DNA of 64,000 nt. Origin: Echria macrotheca (Eukaryota; Ascomycota; Sordariomycetes; Sordariales; Schizotheciaceae). Both the position numbers and the translations under genes were made by a program. The stretch is from the NCBI GenBank assembly GCA_030411725.1, contig MU839828.1, positions 372,001 to 436,000 on the forward strand. Reading direction: 5' to 3'. The notes under the pieces are model-generated. The model had not been told where the DNA came from. It worked only from the letters and a program-made list of their open reading frames with translations, and ran no database searches. This document shows, piece after piece, positions 30,370 through 40,802 of the stretch; position 1 is the stretch's first letter, and every line of letters begins with the position of its first letter.

Positions 30370-31005
30370 TCAAGTAAGTCGTGTTGAGTTCAAGAGGACG
30401 ATCAACTTCATGAAGCCCATCAACGCCGCTGTGGCTTTGGTTGGCCACCAAGGCTTCCTCTCACGGATGATCCAGGGACAACCGAGAGTATCAGGGCACT
30501 CTTTCTTTGGCCCCGACTTTTGCGTGAATTGATATATAAATAGAGAGATAAAAAGAAAGATTGGGCCTCCTAGCATATAGAACATGGACTGCTTGAATAC
30601 GCCTTGCAGCCGTATTCCCAGTGGAAGGTCGCCTCTTCAATGAGGAGTCGTGGTAAGCTGTCGTACCATCAACGTTCAGAACAAACAATACTTTACATCT
30701 GGATGGCCCTTGCCAGTATCTAATAATATGAATCCCAAGCCTGTTCGTACTGGCGGTCAGGGGCTCAAGAGAAGTGTGAAGATGTGCGGGCGAGGGATCG
30801 GTCAAAATATGGCGTGGGTAAAGAAAGTTTCGGGCACTGGAGTAAAAACAGTACGCACCTGTCCCGGCAATGAAGAGCAACATGAAGTTATACACGCAAA
30901 ATCAACAGTGGACTGGCTGCCCAGTTCAGGAAATAACATTCCCAAAAGACTCAACAAATCACACTAAGTTACGAGGCTATGTACGTACCAACCAAGGTAA
31001 GGTAC

Positions 31006-31536
31006 CTACTGTGCGTCAGCCCCACCACCTCCCTCGCCCTCATCACCCTCCTCGCCGTGGTGCTGGTCATGACCTCCAGCCACCACCACCACATCAATGG
31101 GCCGGGGGTCCATCTGACCCCAATGAATGGGATCGATGTACCCCCCTACATCCAGGGGGCCCCCTAGGAAGTTGTACATCATCTGCCGCTAGCAGATGAT
31201 GCAATACTGGTCGGGGCGTGCTTCGCCCCCATGGGCCCAATGCAGCTGGGCCTCGTCATGGTCCATCTGGACCATCAGCTGGCAGAGCACACAGTGCTCT
31301 ACATCAGGGTGATGCTCAGCCCCATGTGCTATGTGAAACTCAAAATCGTCCAGGTCCAAATCCAGACCATCGTACTGTGGCTGGCGGAAAGGTTCGTCTT
31401 CCTGTTCAATTTCCTGATCGGGCACGGAGCCATCATGGTCGTTTCTTTCCTGAGAGACACCACGTTGCTGGTCGGGTTGTCTGTCGTTTCCTTGCTGATC
31501 GTTTGGAACATTGAGCTCGTTTTGTCCGGGATCCAT
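31006..31536 (-). CDS. HGG-CxxC protein copy 12 (115 aa to UAG; 60-codon in-frame extension)
   Basis: ATG at 31536 (the frame is open a few codons further upstream through a TTG). A Gln/Asp-rich N-terminus of about 65 residues precedes H-I-A-H-G-A-E-H-H-P-D-V-E-H-C-V-L-C and H-W-A-H-G-G-E-A-R-P-D-Q-Y-C-I-I-C, with 26 residues between the pairs. TAG follows at 31189-31191. The same frame then runs 60 codons to TAG at 31006, containing Q-M-D-P-R-P-I-D-V-V-V-V-A-G-G and an acidic Gly-rich end, clearly homologous to the extension of copy 11. The protein is either 115 aa, or 176 residues if the stop is read through. Function unknown. Confidence 0.6.
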
Positions 31537-31548
31537 GTTGGCTAGCAA

Positions 31549-32731
31549 CGGTCAGTGCTGTCGTTCCAACTGGTTGGGCACATTGGACATTACCTGAACG
31601 AATAGTGTGGGAAGTCGGAAAGTTCGGATGTACTACTAGCACAGAACGGAAAGCCTTTTTCCGTGCTATTAGCTTGGACGAAGTTAAAGAGTCAATTCCC
31701 GTTGTGCCCGGTGGCTGACCTACCTCGTGCGCGAAATCACAATCTCCCTTGCCTTGAAACTGCGTTGGTGCCTTCCGCGACCGAGGAGAGATGGTATCTG
31801 GCTGGTCGGTTGGTGAAGGAATTCGCTGATGGTGGCTGTTTCCCGCGACCGAAAGGGTGAATTGTGAATCGGAAGCAAATTCATGCAGAGAAAACGCGAA
31901 GGAATTGAAAGGGGTTTGTTCTTGCTCCAGGTGAACGACGTTCAGCCTGGTGCGGATGCGATTGGGAAAGGTGTGTCCAACGACGATGTGGAAGGAATTG
32001 GTCAGACAATCCGCGAAGAAAGAAAGTCAGATCGTGAAGGAGAAAAGATTGGACAGGGCAAGAACCACAAAAATGAGAATGGGAAGATGGTTCAAGGCTG
32101 CGGGTGGGCCAACAAAAAAAAGGAGACCCACCCAAATCATCAGATGGAAAACAACTTGGCAGCCAGAATGCACCCGGGTATCTCTCAAGGAAAGAATGGT
32201 GCTTGTGATTGCCAGTGGGGACTCAAATTGCCCTGGAAGGATATGGTACCCACAAACTTTGGCTCAATGGCACTGACATCTGCCAAAACCCTGTCTGGCT
32301 AGACCCAAGCGACAAAAGGGAAAGCTCAGGCTCTCGCAATGGGAACAGCTCCATTAGATCTCTTGTTGTGGGTGTTCCTCAAAACATTTCCTGCGATTCC
32401 TCCTGGAGCCTCTGGTTATGACCAGCGGCTTCGAGCACCCACTTCGTCTCGTCGTCTCTTCGTAATAGTTACAACAGACTCAGGTATCTATATATATCTT
32501 ATGAGGACACCATCTTCGCGACGTTCCCAGACCAAGAAAGACAGCGATTGTGAGGTTGTTCCAATGCGAGCAATCGAACGTCAACACAAGGTCAACCATT
32601 GTAATAAGCGATGTTGGTGACCGAAACAGACACTGCGCCGGGATTCGTGTGGTTCTCCGCTAAAAAAGAGGCTTTCCTCGCGTATTCCATGTAGTAGCAA
32701 TCGTGCGGCAATGGCTCCCTATTCGCCCGAA
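31549..32731. other. Spacer inside the cluster
   Basis: No family motif found on either strand between copies 12 and 13; only short ORFs. Confidence 0.4.
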
Positions 32732-32941
32732 TCATGGGGCTTCATTCAGGTCCATCTGGACCATCAACTCGCAGAGCACACATTGCTCTGTATACGGGTG
32801 GTACTCCGCCCCATGCGCCGTGTGAGAGTAGAGATGGCGGCCTGCATGCCTTGGTCGACGGGTCTCAATGTGACTGTACAGACGGATGGTCCAATTCAAG
32901 CGCCAGAAGACAGGAAGGCGTGACGGGACAGAGCTGGTCAT
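32732..32941 (-). pseudogene. HGG-CxxC family copy 13 (truncated, subfamily B)
   Basis: From ATG 32941 the frame reads into H-T-A-H-G-A-E-Y-H-P-Y-T-E-Q-C-V-L-C and E-L-M-V-Q-M-D-L-N-E-A-P, then stops. DNA around the knuckle is very close to copy 12 (GGTCCATCTGGACCATCA is identical on the plus strand in both). The second knuckle and C-terminal block are absent, so this is a recent partial duplicate. Confidence 0.6.
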
Positions 32942-33540
32942 GGATAAAATAGTACTTGAGTTATATATGTGCGTTCCCTGGAAAAATGAGAGATAATCGC
33001 GGTATACCCGGAGTACCAGGCTTGTCAGACGCCTCCGGAGTTCCTCTGGCAGCCGCCTCTTCTTGGTTGATGAGCTGGAAGACGATAGCATCCGCTGATG
33101 CGGATCTTAGTAATACGGTATATCCGTCCATGTAACAGTTGTCGGCCTGGATTCTTGCTTCATCTTGGACTGCGGAGGATTAGATGGCGCAATGCTCTTT
33201 TGGGGAGCCCGCCGGACCGGGTTAGCACGGGATCTGAAGTCGCAAGGATGTCGACTTGGGAGAACGGCGTCTTACCTGAAGTTTGCGGCTACTAGCAAGA
33301 CTAGATGGCGCCTTAAATATTCATCTTTGATCGGGAGCTCTTGAGGTTGTTGTTCAACAACGAAAGACTGCAAAGGGAGGGTTGTAGAAGTTGTCAGGTC
33401 GTGCGGCGAGGAGGGAAAAATCGAGAGTAGAAGGGATTCCGAGATGAAAAGAGGAATACGGCAACCCTGTCCCGGAACGAAAGCAACGCGCTAAAATGTT
33501 CCATCTTCCTCCCCGCTCTTTACAACCTTAGCGTACTTAT
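32942..33540. other. Spacer inside the cluster
   Basis: About 600 bp with no recognised motif on either strand. Confidence 0.4.
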
Positions 33541-33690
33541 CTACGCACTCTCGCGGTTCTCGTCGTCCTCGCCACCAGCCAGGATGGCAATGTCCTCCGG
33601 CAAGGGGCCGGTGGCATCACCATCCTCACGGTACTCATCCGTGTCATCCTGGCCCTCCTCCGGATGCTCTGTGGTGAAGTCTCCCAACTC
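33541..33690 (-). pseudogene. Lone C-terminal block of the HGG-CxxC family
   Basis: A 49-codon open frame between two stops encodes D-E-Y-R-E-D-G-D-A-T-G and E-D-I-A-I-L-A-G-G-E-D-D, matching the C-terminal block of copies 1, 2, 3 and 14. No knuckle precedes it, so the N-terminal part has been lost or lies in an unrecognised exon. Confidence 0.55.
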
Positions 33691-33940
33691 TCAGGTCGGT
33701 CTCGGCTTGACGTCCTGGCCAACGATGGAAAATTGATGTGTATATATGTGCTTGTGTGTGCATTAGAGAAAACCCAAATCATATCCTCCAAACATCAAGC
33801 TTGAAAGACGCCGTAGCGCCACTGTTGGTAAAAGGGTTGTATTTAAGTGGGCTTACGGGCTTTGGTTAAAGCATCCACAAAAGACAACTTTCCAGGCCAT
33901 CTCAACCTGGCCTGTGTACCTACCTATTGACTAAGGTGAC

Positions 33941-34333
33941 CTACTTACGGCCGTAGGTCTCCTCATCTCCGCTAATGAGAACCATGGCCACCGTTTCCCC
34001 CTTTCCGGCGGTTGCGTTACCGAACTCGGAATATTTAGCTCTTGCCTGGTTGTCCTCCTCGGCTCCGTCCAACTCCTGAAGCTCCTCCCGGGCCTCGGTC
34101 GCATTCAAAACGCGAAACGCATCTGCATCCGAAGACGCAGTGTTATCGGGGATGGTGTCGAGAGCTTCCATGAAGCAGATGGGACAGTTCTTTACATCGG
34201 TGACTGCCTCTGCCCCGTGGCTGTAATGAATCTGAAGCAGATAGTCAGTATCCTGGCAGCATAGCATGCAGGCTTCAGGACCTGGATGTTCTGCGCCGCC
34301 ATGTGCGATATGGAATTCGTGAAAAGTCGACAT
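33941..34333 (-). CDS. HGG-CxxC small protein, copy 14 (130 aa)
   Basis: Intact ORF from ATG 34333. Knuckle 1 is F-H-I-A-H-G-G-A-E-H-P-G-P-E-A-C-M-L-C; knuckle 2 is I-H-Y-S-H-G-A followed by C-P-I-C-F-M, with 24 residues between the pairs. The C-terminal block is complete (E-F-G-N-A-T-A-G and V-A-M-V-L-I-S-G-D-E-E). With copies 2, 3 and 7 it defines the intact form. No signal peptide or membrane span. It is the last member; ordinary gene space begins beyond it. Confidence 0.72.
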   Translation of the reverse strand: MSTFHEFHIAHGGAEHPGPEACMLCCQDTDYLLQIHYSHGAEAVTDVKNCPICFMEALDTIPDNTASSDADAFRVLNATEAREELQELDGAEEDNQARAKYSEFGNATAGKGETVAMVLISGDEETYGRK

Positions 34334-35432
34334 TTCCTCCTTCTGACTTCTACCCGGTGGCTATTCGGCTGCGCGTCTGGTGTTAGCGGACTTATGGCCA
34401 GAGGGGTGTCGGTGAATGGGGTTATTAGGTACCTACGTGTAAAGCAAATGGCTCGAGGAGAAGTTGGCAAAGTCAGAGATACCGCTTTTACGAAGCAAAG
34501 TGGGTTGGTTGATTGGAAGTCAAGGGGGGGATTTTCCACGATGAAATTCGCTCGTGGTTGTAGGTGGGGAGGGAAGAAATTGACAGTTGAAGGAATTTCG
34601 AAATGGAAAGATAAATATGATAGTCCTCTCCCAGAACAACTGTCAAGACGCGCTCCACATATTTTCAGTCGCGTCAAGCCTCATTCTGGATTTTCACGGG
34701 TCTGGCAAGGAGTGATTGTGTCTCTGGTGACATGATCAAGGTCCGGATGAAAACTCTCAAGAGATGTACCAAAGTACCATTTTGAGAAGGCAATGCACAT
34801 TTGGCGGGTGTTTTTGTTTATGATGGAGGCATAGATTTAAGGTTTAGAGACCCTGGGCGGGAGGATAATATGATACGATTTGGGGGATGAAAAAGAAGGA
34901 CAGTGCCAACAGCTATTGTGGCTTGAGGGGATATATATTCTAGATCTTGGTGTATGCTTCATACCGGCGAGCTACGTCCAAAGTCTAAGTGGTCGTCTTC
35001 ACGTCATGCGCGCCTTGTCTTATCTTTATCGAACCACCTCACCTGCGGACTCATCGGTTCAGACTGATGCTAGCAATCATCAGTCACATTATGACTTTGG
35101 CCATGTCATGATTCATCATGATCGGAGTTCTTGGGATAGTGGCAACCTGTATTTGTTCCAGGACTCTGAGTGAGTGAGATATCCATGCGCTATGTCGCGT
35201 CCACAATGCCATTCTCGACCTGTTTGTGTGTTGTTGTCACCATTGTGGTCCCAACCGTCACGTGCCGTCTGGCCATACAAACGCGGTGAAGTGACTCATG
35301 CGGGGTGTGACTTCCGTGAAGCTCTTGACCCACTGCTGTGATGGAGAATCTTCAAACATTCGTCGAAAAGCAAACTTTACTTCTCTTCCTTTCCCCGGTT
35401 CGAGAGAAGAGACTTCACAATCACCCCTGAAG
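34334..35432. other. Intergenic, nothing recognised
   Basis: 1.1 kb between copy 14 and the phosphotransferase gene, which diverge, so both promoters lie here. Confidence 0.45.
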
Positions 35433-36710
35433 ATGCCCGAACGCAGCCGCAGCCCGACCCCGCCTCACCACCCGATCCATGGCGTCTCGCTCCCTGAAGC
35501 ACACATCGAGAAAATTGCTGAGATAGTGTTTCCTGGCCGTGAAGCGATAAACATCCGCCAGCTCGAGTCTGGAAAGTCGTTCAACAACCGAATCTACTAC
35601 CTCGACTTCCCAGGGGAGCTCCAGAACAATCTTGGCTGCGTCCTCAAGGTCAATGGCCGATTCTTCGGCGCAGACAAGATTCAGAACGAAGTCTCGTGTC
35701 TGAACATCTTGGGACAATACTGTCCTGACATCCCCTCCCCCAGTGTGGTCGCCTGGTCAGAGGATGGGACCACGGTTGCCATCCCCGGCCATCCACCCGT
35801 TCGTCTAGATGAGGATGTGGCACCGAGCAGTCCAGGATGGATTCTGATGACCCGGGTGCCGGGTTCTCCAGTCTCTGACCTCCAACTGAACGACGACGAC
35901 ATGACTTCCATCTGCGAGCAGCTTGCCGACATGGTCGCCCAATGGCGGTTGCGCATTCCTCCCCAGACCTACTGTGGAAATCTCACCTTCCACTCGGGCC
36001 CATCCGAGTCGGCGGACATTCGTCTCGACATTGATCCCGAAAACAGCCACGGCTCCCACACCCTCGCGGTTCGCGGCCTTGTGGATGGAGCCATCCGTCT
36101 TTCGGAGCCGATCGCCTCGGAGGTCCAGCTCCACCGCATCAGACTTGAAGCCAAGCTTTGCGAGCTAAACACCGACGAGACCTACTCTCCAAACCGTCGC
36201 CTGGCTCCCGAGATCTGTGAGTTCATTGAGAAGACGCTCCCTCGGCTGTTCCACGGAGCTCCATCATCCTCATCTTCGAGCTTTGTCTTTACGAGCTACG
36301 ACCTAGCGCCCCGCAACGTGCTCGTCGTCCGGACAGATAGGAATGCGCCACCCAAAATCTCGGGAATTATCGACTTCGAATTTGCCGGCTTCTTCCCGGA
36401 GAAAGAAGAGTTCATGGAGGCCTATGTTGCTGGTCGTAGCGACTGGGGAGAGCCCGGGTATTCTTCCTTTCTCAAGAGGCTCCAGCAGTTGGGAGTCGAC
36501 ACACCACCGATACCAGGCGAAGGATCTGGATCTGTCCAGTCGTGGACTAGGGAGCGCCTCCTTAGCACGATGATAGATAACATCGCTCCGTGGTGGCTCC
36601 CTGGGCCGTATGAGGGGGAAGAATTGGCGATAAAGCTGGCGGAATGTCTCCGGGGCGTGGAGACGGCGATGCGCCTGTTGAAGGAGAGGGTTCCGGACGA
36701 GATGTCCTAG
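35433..36710 (+). CDS. APH-type phosphotransferase / kinase-like protein (425 aa)
   Basis: The start is placed at the ATG in GAAGATGCC (35433); the frame is open to 35298, but that stretch looks like leader sequence. The protein has the fungal aminoglycoside-phosphotransferase fold: a nucleotide loop region (E-S-G-K-S-F-N-N-R-I-Y), a lysine strand (G-C-V-L-K-V-N-G), the hinge W-I-L-M-T-R-V-P-G-S-P, the catalytic loop F-T-S-Y-D-L-A-P-R-N-V-L-V and the metal loop G-I-I-D-F-E-F-A-G-F-F-P. The usual loop is H-x-D; here the histidine position is serine while Asp and Asn remain. These fungal proteins have unknown small-molecule or protein targets, and drug resistance should not be assumed. Confidence 0.85.
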   Translation: MPERSRSPTPPHHPIHGVSLPEAHIEKIAEIVFPGREAINIRQLESGKSFNNRIYYLDFPGELQNNLGCVLKVNGRFFGADKIQNEVSCLNILGQYCPDIPSPSVVAWSEDGTTVAIPGHPPVRLDEDVAPSSPGWILMTRVPGSPVSDLQLNDDDMTSICEQLADMVAQWRLRIPPQTYCGNLTFHSGPSESADIRLDIDPENSHGSHTLAVRGLVDGAIRLSEPIASEVQLHRIRLEAKLCELNTDETYSPNRRLAPEICEFIEKTLPRLFHGAPSSSSSSFVFTSYDLAPRNVLVVRTDRNAPPKISGIIDFEFAGFFPEKEEFMEAYVAGRSDWGEPGYSSFLKRLQQLGVDTPPIPGEGSGSVQSWTRERLLSTMIDNIAPWWLPGPYEGEELAIKLAECLRGVETAMRLLKERVPDEMS

Positions 36711-36925
36711 TAAATTTCCAGTCAGCTCGGAGATATGAGGAAGACTATCACCTTCCCCGCACTGCAGAGTTCGTGTTGGTGCTGTGCCGCATGGTTGCAA
36801 CGACAAGACTCGGATTTAAGAGACGACACGTTGACCGAAGCTCGACCCGCGCCAGGATGATGCCCATCCCCGATGACATTCCTCCATTTTCCTCACCATA
36901 ATGGCCAGGTTTCTCCGGCTCTGAC

Positions 36926-37793
36926 ATGGAAGACAACTCCAGAATCGAAGCCGGCGGGGAGGAACCCAGGAAGACCCCCGCCGTCCCCGCCATCGACGGG
37001 AATAACAGCTTCACCATCACAGGCGTAAAAGTCACCGACGGCCCCGCCCTCGCGGCGAACAACATCCCCGCCTTCTGGGCCTACCCGCACTGGCGCGAAA
37101 GCTGGCGCCACCGCACGCTCGAATACCACATCTCACAGGTTGCCCTGCGGTATCCGCGCACTCTGCTGCGGGACCGCGAGAGGGCGAGACACCAGAAGGT
37201 GGTCGACTCCAAGACGGGGAAGATTATCGGGTACGCAAGGTGGATGCTCCCCGCGTCGCATGTCACCGTTCAAGCCGGCGGGTTAGACCTAGTGGGTGAA
37301 GGTGACGCGGAAGGTGGTACCCCGGCATGGCCTGAAGCGCAGATACCTGCCGTCTCGGCGGACGAGGAAGCCGAGATCTTGCGCGTCGCCGAGACTGCCG
37401 TGTGGGATCCTGATGAGGACACGCCGAATCCGGCTTTGGATGAGTTGCGAGAGGTCGAGAAGGAGATATTGACGGGGGAGAAGCCGTACTTGGGTACGTA
37501 TGTATGGAACTGTTCCATGTCTCTGAGGGGGAAAATTGCTAATGCGGACAGTGCTGGATTACCTCGTCGTCAACACCGCACACCAGCGACGTGGTGTCGG
37601 GACTGCCCTGGTTCGCAGCGGATTGAAAGAGGCGGTGAAACTCGGTCTGGATGTCTACGTTCATGCCATGCCGAACGGGATCGGGCTGTACAAGCGGCTT
37701 GGGTTTCGAGAGGAGAGGCGGCCGACAAAGAAGGAGGGCAGTTCTGGGAATTGTCTCCTGATTTACGAGCATCACGCTGGTGTGGTAGGTTAG
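36926..37793 (+). CDS. GNAT-family N-acetyltransferase (269 aa)
   Basis: Two exons, 36926-37493 and 37552-37793; the 58-nt intron starts GTACGT and ends GGACAG, and the join reads K-P-Y-L-V-L-D-Y-L-V-V. The acetyl-CoA loop Q-R-R-G-V-G-T-A-L-V lies just after it, and Y-K-R-L-G-F-R near the end is the typical GNAT helix-strand. The N-terminal half (F-W-A-Y-P-H-W-R, K-I-I-G-Y-A-R-W) fits fungal GNATs of unknown substrate. Its 3' end faces the HET pseudogene. Confidence 0.85.
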
Positions 37794-37921
37794 AGTTGGG
37801 CTTGGATTTCAGATCTATGGCGTTGGTACCTAGCCATGTTTACATCATTCGGAAACCTTCTTCCCCTCCTCGGCAAGAATCCGCGCAACCTGCAAGTCTT
37901 CCAAAGCTGACTTTGTGAAGC

Positions 37922-39155
37922 TCATTCGAGCAAAAGTTGCATATCCTGTATATCCTTCCCAGCCCCTTTCTCTAGAAGCTTCGTCAACATGTAAACCTCC
38001 CCCCTCATTGCTAAGTCCATGAGCGGATGATGTTTCACGGATTTTCGTTTCGTCTGGATGCATATCCGTCGCTCAAACGCATTAGAATTAGTGCCAACCT
38101 TCTCCTGTTCGATAGGGACAAGTTCGGACTCCTTTGCATAGAGCCCATTAGTCTCAGGCTCCGATATGACGCGGACCCGAAAACCAACAAAGTGTGGCTC
38201 ATCAGCGTGACTTGTTGTACAAGGTAGGACGGCGACTTTGCCATGGACCTGGTGGTCTAGCAATCGAACCCCGAGGTGAATCCCCTTGCTGTCGACCGTT
38301 ATGGCGCTAACAAAGGGGCTAGAAGATGGTAGCGGCATAGACCTGCTGCAGATCGGGTGGACAAAGTCACGCGGGGAAGTCGCGAGGAGGCTGGGCTCCT
38401 CGGGTTCGAACTTTGTTGGCAAGGCGGTCCAGGCGAAGATGGTGTGGTCATCCGAAACCTTCATAATCTCCTGCTGTAGCCTGATGAAGGCGCGACTCCC
38501 TTCTCCGTACAGCACGGGCATGTTGATATCAAAGATACCCATTAAACAGTACGCCTGGTCCTCGATCCTAGTAGTCTGCCGTCGCGAGGCCCACGCCATT
38601 CTCTGCGCAATACTTGCGGTGCTAGGATCGCACCTGCGCAGAACCTCGACGGGGATTTTCGTGATTGCAGATAGCTCGGCCCGCAGGCTTGACTTTGTAC
38701 CGATTTCGTGCCACGTCTGGTCCAGAAACACGATGATGAAAGGAGCAATAAGCTCTTGGAGCGTCCAGCCCCGTGTGAACCACTTGCTCTCGGCCAAGCT
38801 GCCTTCTGGGCCCTCGTGCGGTACATCTGCAAGGTAGGCGAGGCAGACAGTGGATTTTCGGGGTACCACTCGTACATGGAGTTGATGGCCTCGGAGAGCT
38901 CAGCGCTGCTGGACTTGTCGATGCAGCATGTGTCGATCCAGACGTAGTCGAAGCCATAGGATGCCGCGATGGTTCGCGTTTCAAGGATTTTGGCATACCC
39001 CGCTTTTGACAAAGTGACTGCGTCGGCTTTCTGAGCATCCTGAAACGTGACCTCGTCTTCTCCCCACGTGTGGGAGAGGATGGCGTAGACTGGGGTCCTG
39101 CTGTCGTAGAACTCTTCAAATTCGAGCTTGGCCGTTCGGGTTTTCAGTAGCGCAT
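37922..39155 (-). pseudogene. HET-domain gene with two frameshifts
   Basis: The protein signal is strong: A-I-L-S-H-T-W-G-E-D-E-V-T-F, Y-V-W-I-D-T-C-C-I-D-K, S-K-W-F-T-R-G-W-T-L-Q-E-L, then A-Y-C-L-M-G-I-F-D-I-N-M-P. HET proteins trigger incompatibility cell death in fungal self/non-self recognition. The ATG at 39155 runs into TGA after three codons, while the neighbouring frame carries L-L-K-T-R-T-A-K-L-E-F as expected, so one base is missing after the start. Near 38855-38867 (E-W-Y-P to K-S-T-V-C) the frame slips again by one missing base, too short for an intron. The rest is open to 37922 and ends at a short ankyrin-like stretch (L-A-M-R-G-E-V-Y-M-L-T-K-L-L-E-K-G-A). Confidence 0.8.
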
Positions 39156-39240
39156 TTTTATCGCAGTTGTATGGCGGAGGAAATAGTATCGTTGCGGATT
39201 TTTCAAGGAGCGGGCTGCTTGGGCAGAAATGGCAAAGAAT

Positions 39241-39556
39241 CAGTCACGTGTGGATCCACACGCGCTAAAATGAGGCAGGCACCCCAAGGCACCTATCTCG
39301 GGCTCGAGTGCAAAACGTTCAAAAATGCCTTTCGCTCTCTTACCTCGCACTTTGCTTGCGCGTAGCAGAAATTTACGATTGAGACTCTCTCAAACAAGCT
39401 TGGGCTTTGCCTTGGGCCTGCCCTTAGAGGAAGTAGATGTGGAAGCAGGGCAATCTGCACGCGAGTTGCAAATTTCCCGAGTGGTGCCAACTTGCCAAGA
39501 ATGCGGGATCCGAATCTCTGAGCCAAAGGGATAGTGGTCGGTTCCGCACGTGACTG
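39241..39556. mobile_element. MITE-like element, copy 2
   Basis: A 316-bp element. Its left end CAGTCACGTGTGGATCCACA pairs with the right end (reverse complement CAGTCACGTGCGGAACCG), 10 perfect outer bases and then a few mismatches. The interior shares blocks with the element at 8871-9199. It has no ORF. It lies ~85 bp upstream of the HET pseudogene start. No target-site duplication recognised. Confidence 0.75.
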
Positions 39557-40802
39557 TCCGGAAAGTCCGACAGGTCCGACAGAAGGTTTGCTTGCAACCT
39601 ACCTAACAGTGGTTAATCATCCGTCCCTAGGATGATGGACAATCCATAGCCGAGTACGCTGCAGGACCGACGTGATGGGTTAGGAGGATCGGACCGGGGC
39701 AGAAAGGACACACTAGCGTACGCGGAAAGACTTATATCGTGACTGGACTTATTACTTCAATGTTGTTGTTGCTGAGAGTTCATCTCCGCGGGGGAACATG
39801 TTCATGACAGAGTCGGCACCATTGTTAGGGTCCATATCGCCGCCCACAAAAAAACTCAGTCCTCGTTAGGTGAGCCCCTGTCAGGCTGTTCTGCGCCAAC
39901 AGCCAATTGATGCGTGTTTTCCAACCATCTCTCACTCGACGCTGGAAACTTGGAGGGAATACGCAGCTCAAGAAACCCCCATTCGTGACTAGCGACTGCT
40001 CTTGTAGCTTCATTGAAGAGGCTCGAGGACTTGGACGTCGTCAACCAGCGCTTGATTGACCATCCTCCCATCAGAGAGGTTAATGGATTCCAGAGTGTGA
40101 AGTAAAAGTCCGAAGAACTGCAGGGTAAGGATGCTTGTTTTCTGGAAGAGAGGATGGGCCCTGATGGCTGGCTACCTACCTAATAAATACAGTGCCTGTG
40201 GTCCTTGCCCGCCTTCCATCTTGCCTGGGTGCTCCTTCCCAACCTAACAAGTCTGTAAGGAAAAGCCGGTCTCGCTGTCCAGTGCACACTGTGTGCAGTG
40301 CGTAGAAATAGATGATTGTAGGGTTATATACACAAACTGCTTGCACTGGTTCCAAGTCAGACGATAGCGGTGGCGGAAAATAGGTAGGTGTAGCTCAAGA
40401 AGACAGGGAAGCCGAAAAGTCGACCTGACCAACAGGAACAACACGTTGTATCCAGAATGCGTACAACCTTGGGGCCAGTGTTACCACGGCCGCGTCCGCC
40501 GTGAAACCCTCCAATCGGCACAAAAATATATATTAAACGTGAGTACCAACAGCTCTAGTCCTGCACTTCCTTTCGTCAATCCGATCCCCCACCGTGACAT
40601 TGCTCGTCGCTGAATCCGACACCAGCGATTTGATTGGCCTGATTGCATCTTGGCTGTCAAGGCTTTTCTGAATAGTTCCGAGCCTTTGAAATCCTTCTGG
40701 ATCTGTCAGAAGGTCTTATAGCGGGACGGTATCACAGTGTCCCGATTACCGACCAAGGACAGCGTTGATTCTCTGTTTTCTCTTCGACTCCTTTCCGCAG
40801 CC
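39557..40802. other. Intergenic with one dispersed repeat
   Basis: Between the MITE and the 2OG oxygenase. Apart from the repeat at 40124-40250, nothing recognised; a pyrimidine-rich leader precedes the oxygenase ATG. Confidence 0.45.
40124..40250. repeat. Third copy of the ~120 bp dispersed repeat
   Basis: Same order of blocks as 11059-11304: GGTAAGGATGCTTG, GAAGAGAGGATG, GGCTGGCTA, AATAAATACAG-TGCCTGTGGTCC, GGGTGCTCCTTCC-AACCTAA. It combines features of both earlier copies. Confidence 0.8.

Noticed and set aside
31009..31191. An intron removing the UAG of copy 12
   Set aside because: GT sites just upstream would give a ~19-nt intron or delete a conserved knuckle; downstream GT/AG pairs are too close together.
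18160..34333. CRISPR-like or satellite explanation for the array
   Set aside because: The repeated units are diverged protein-coding copies with long unequal spacers, not short identical repeats.
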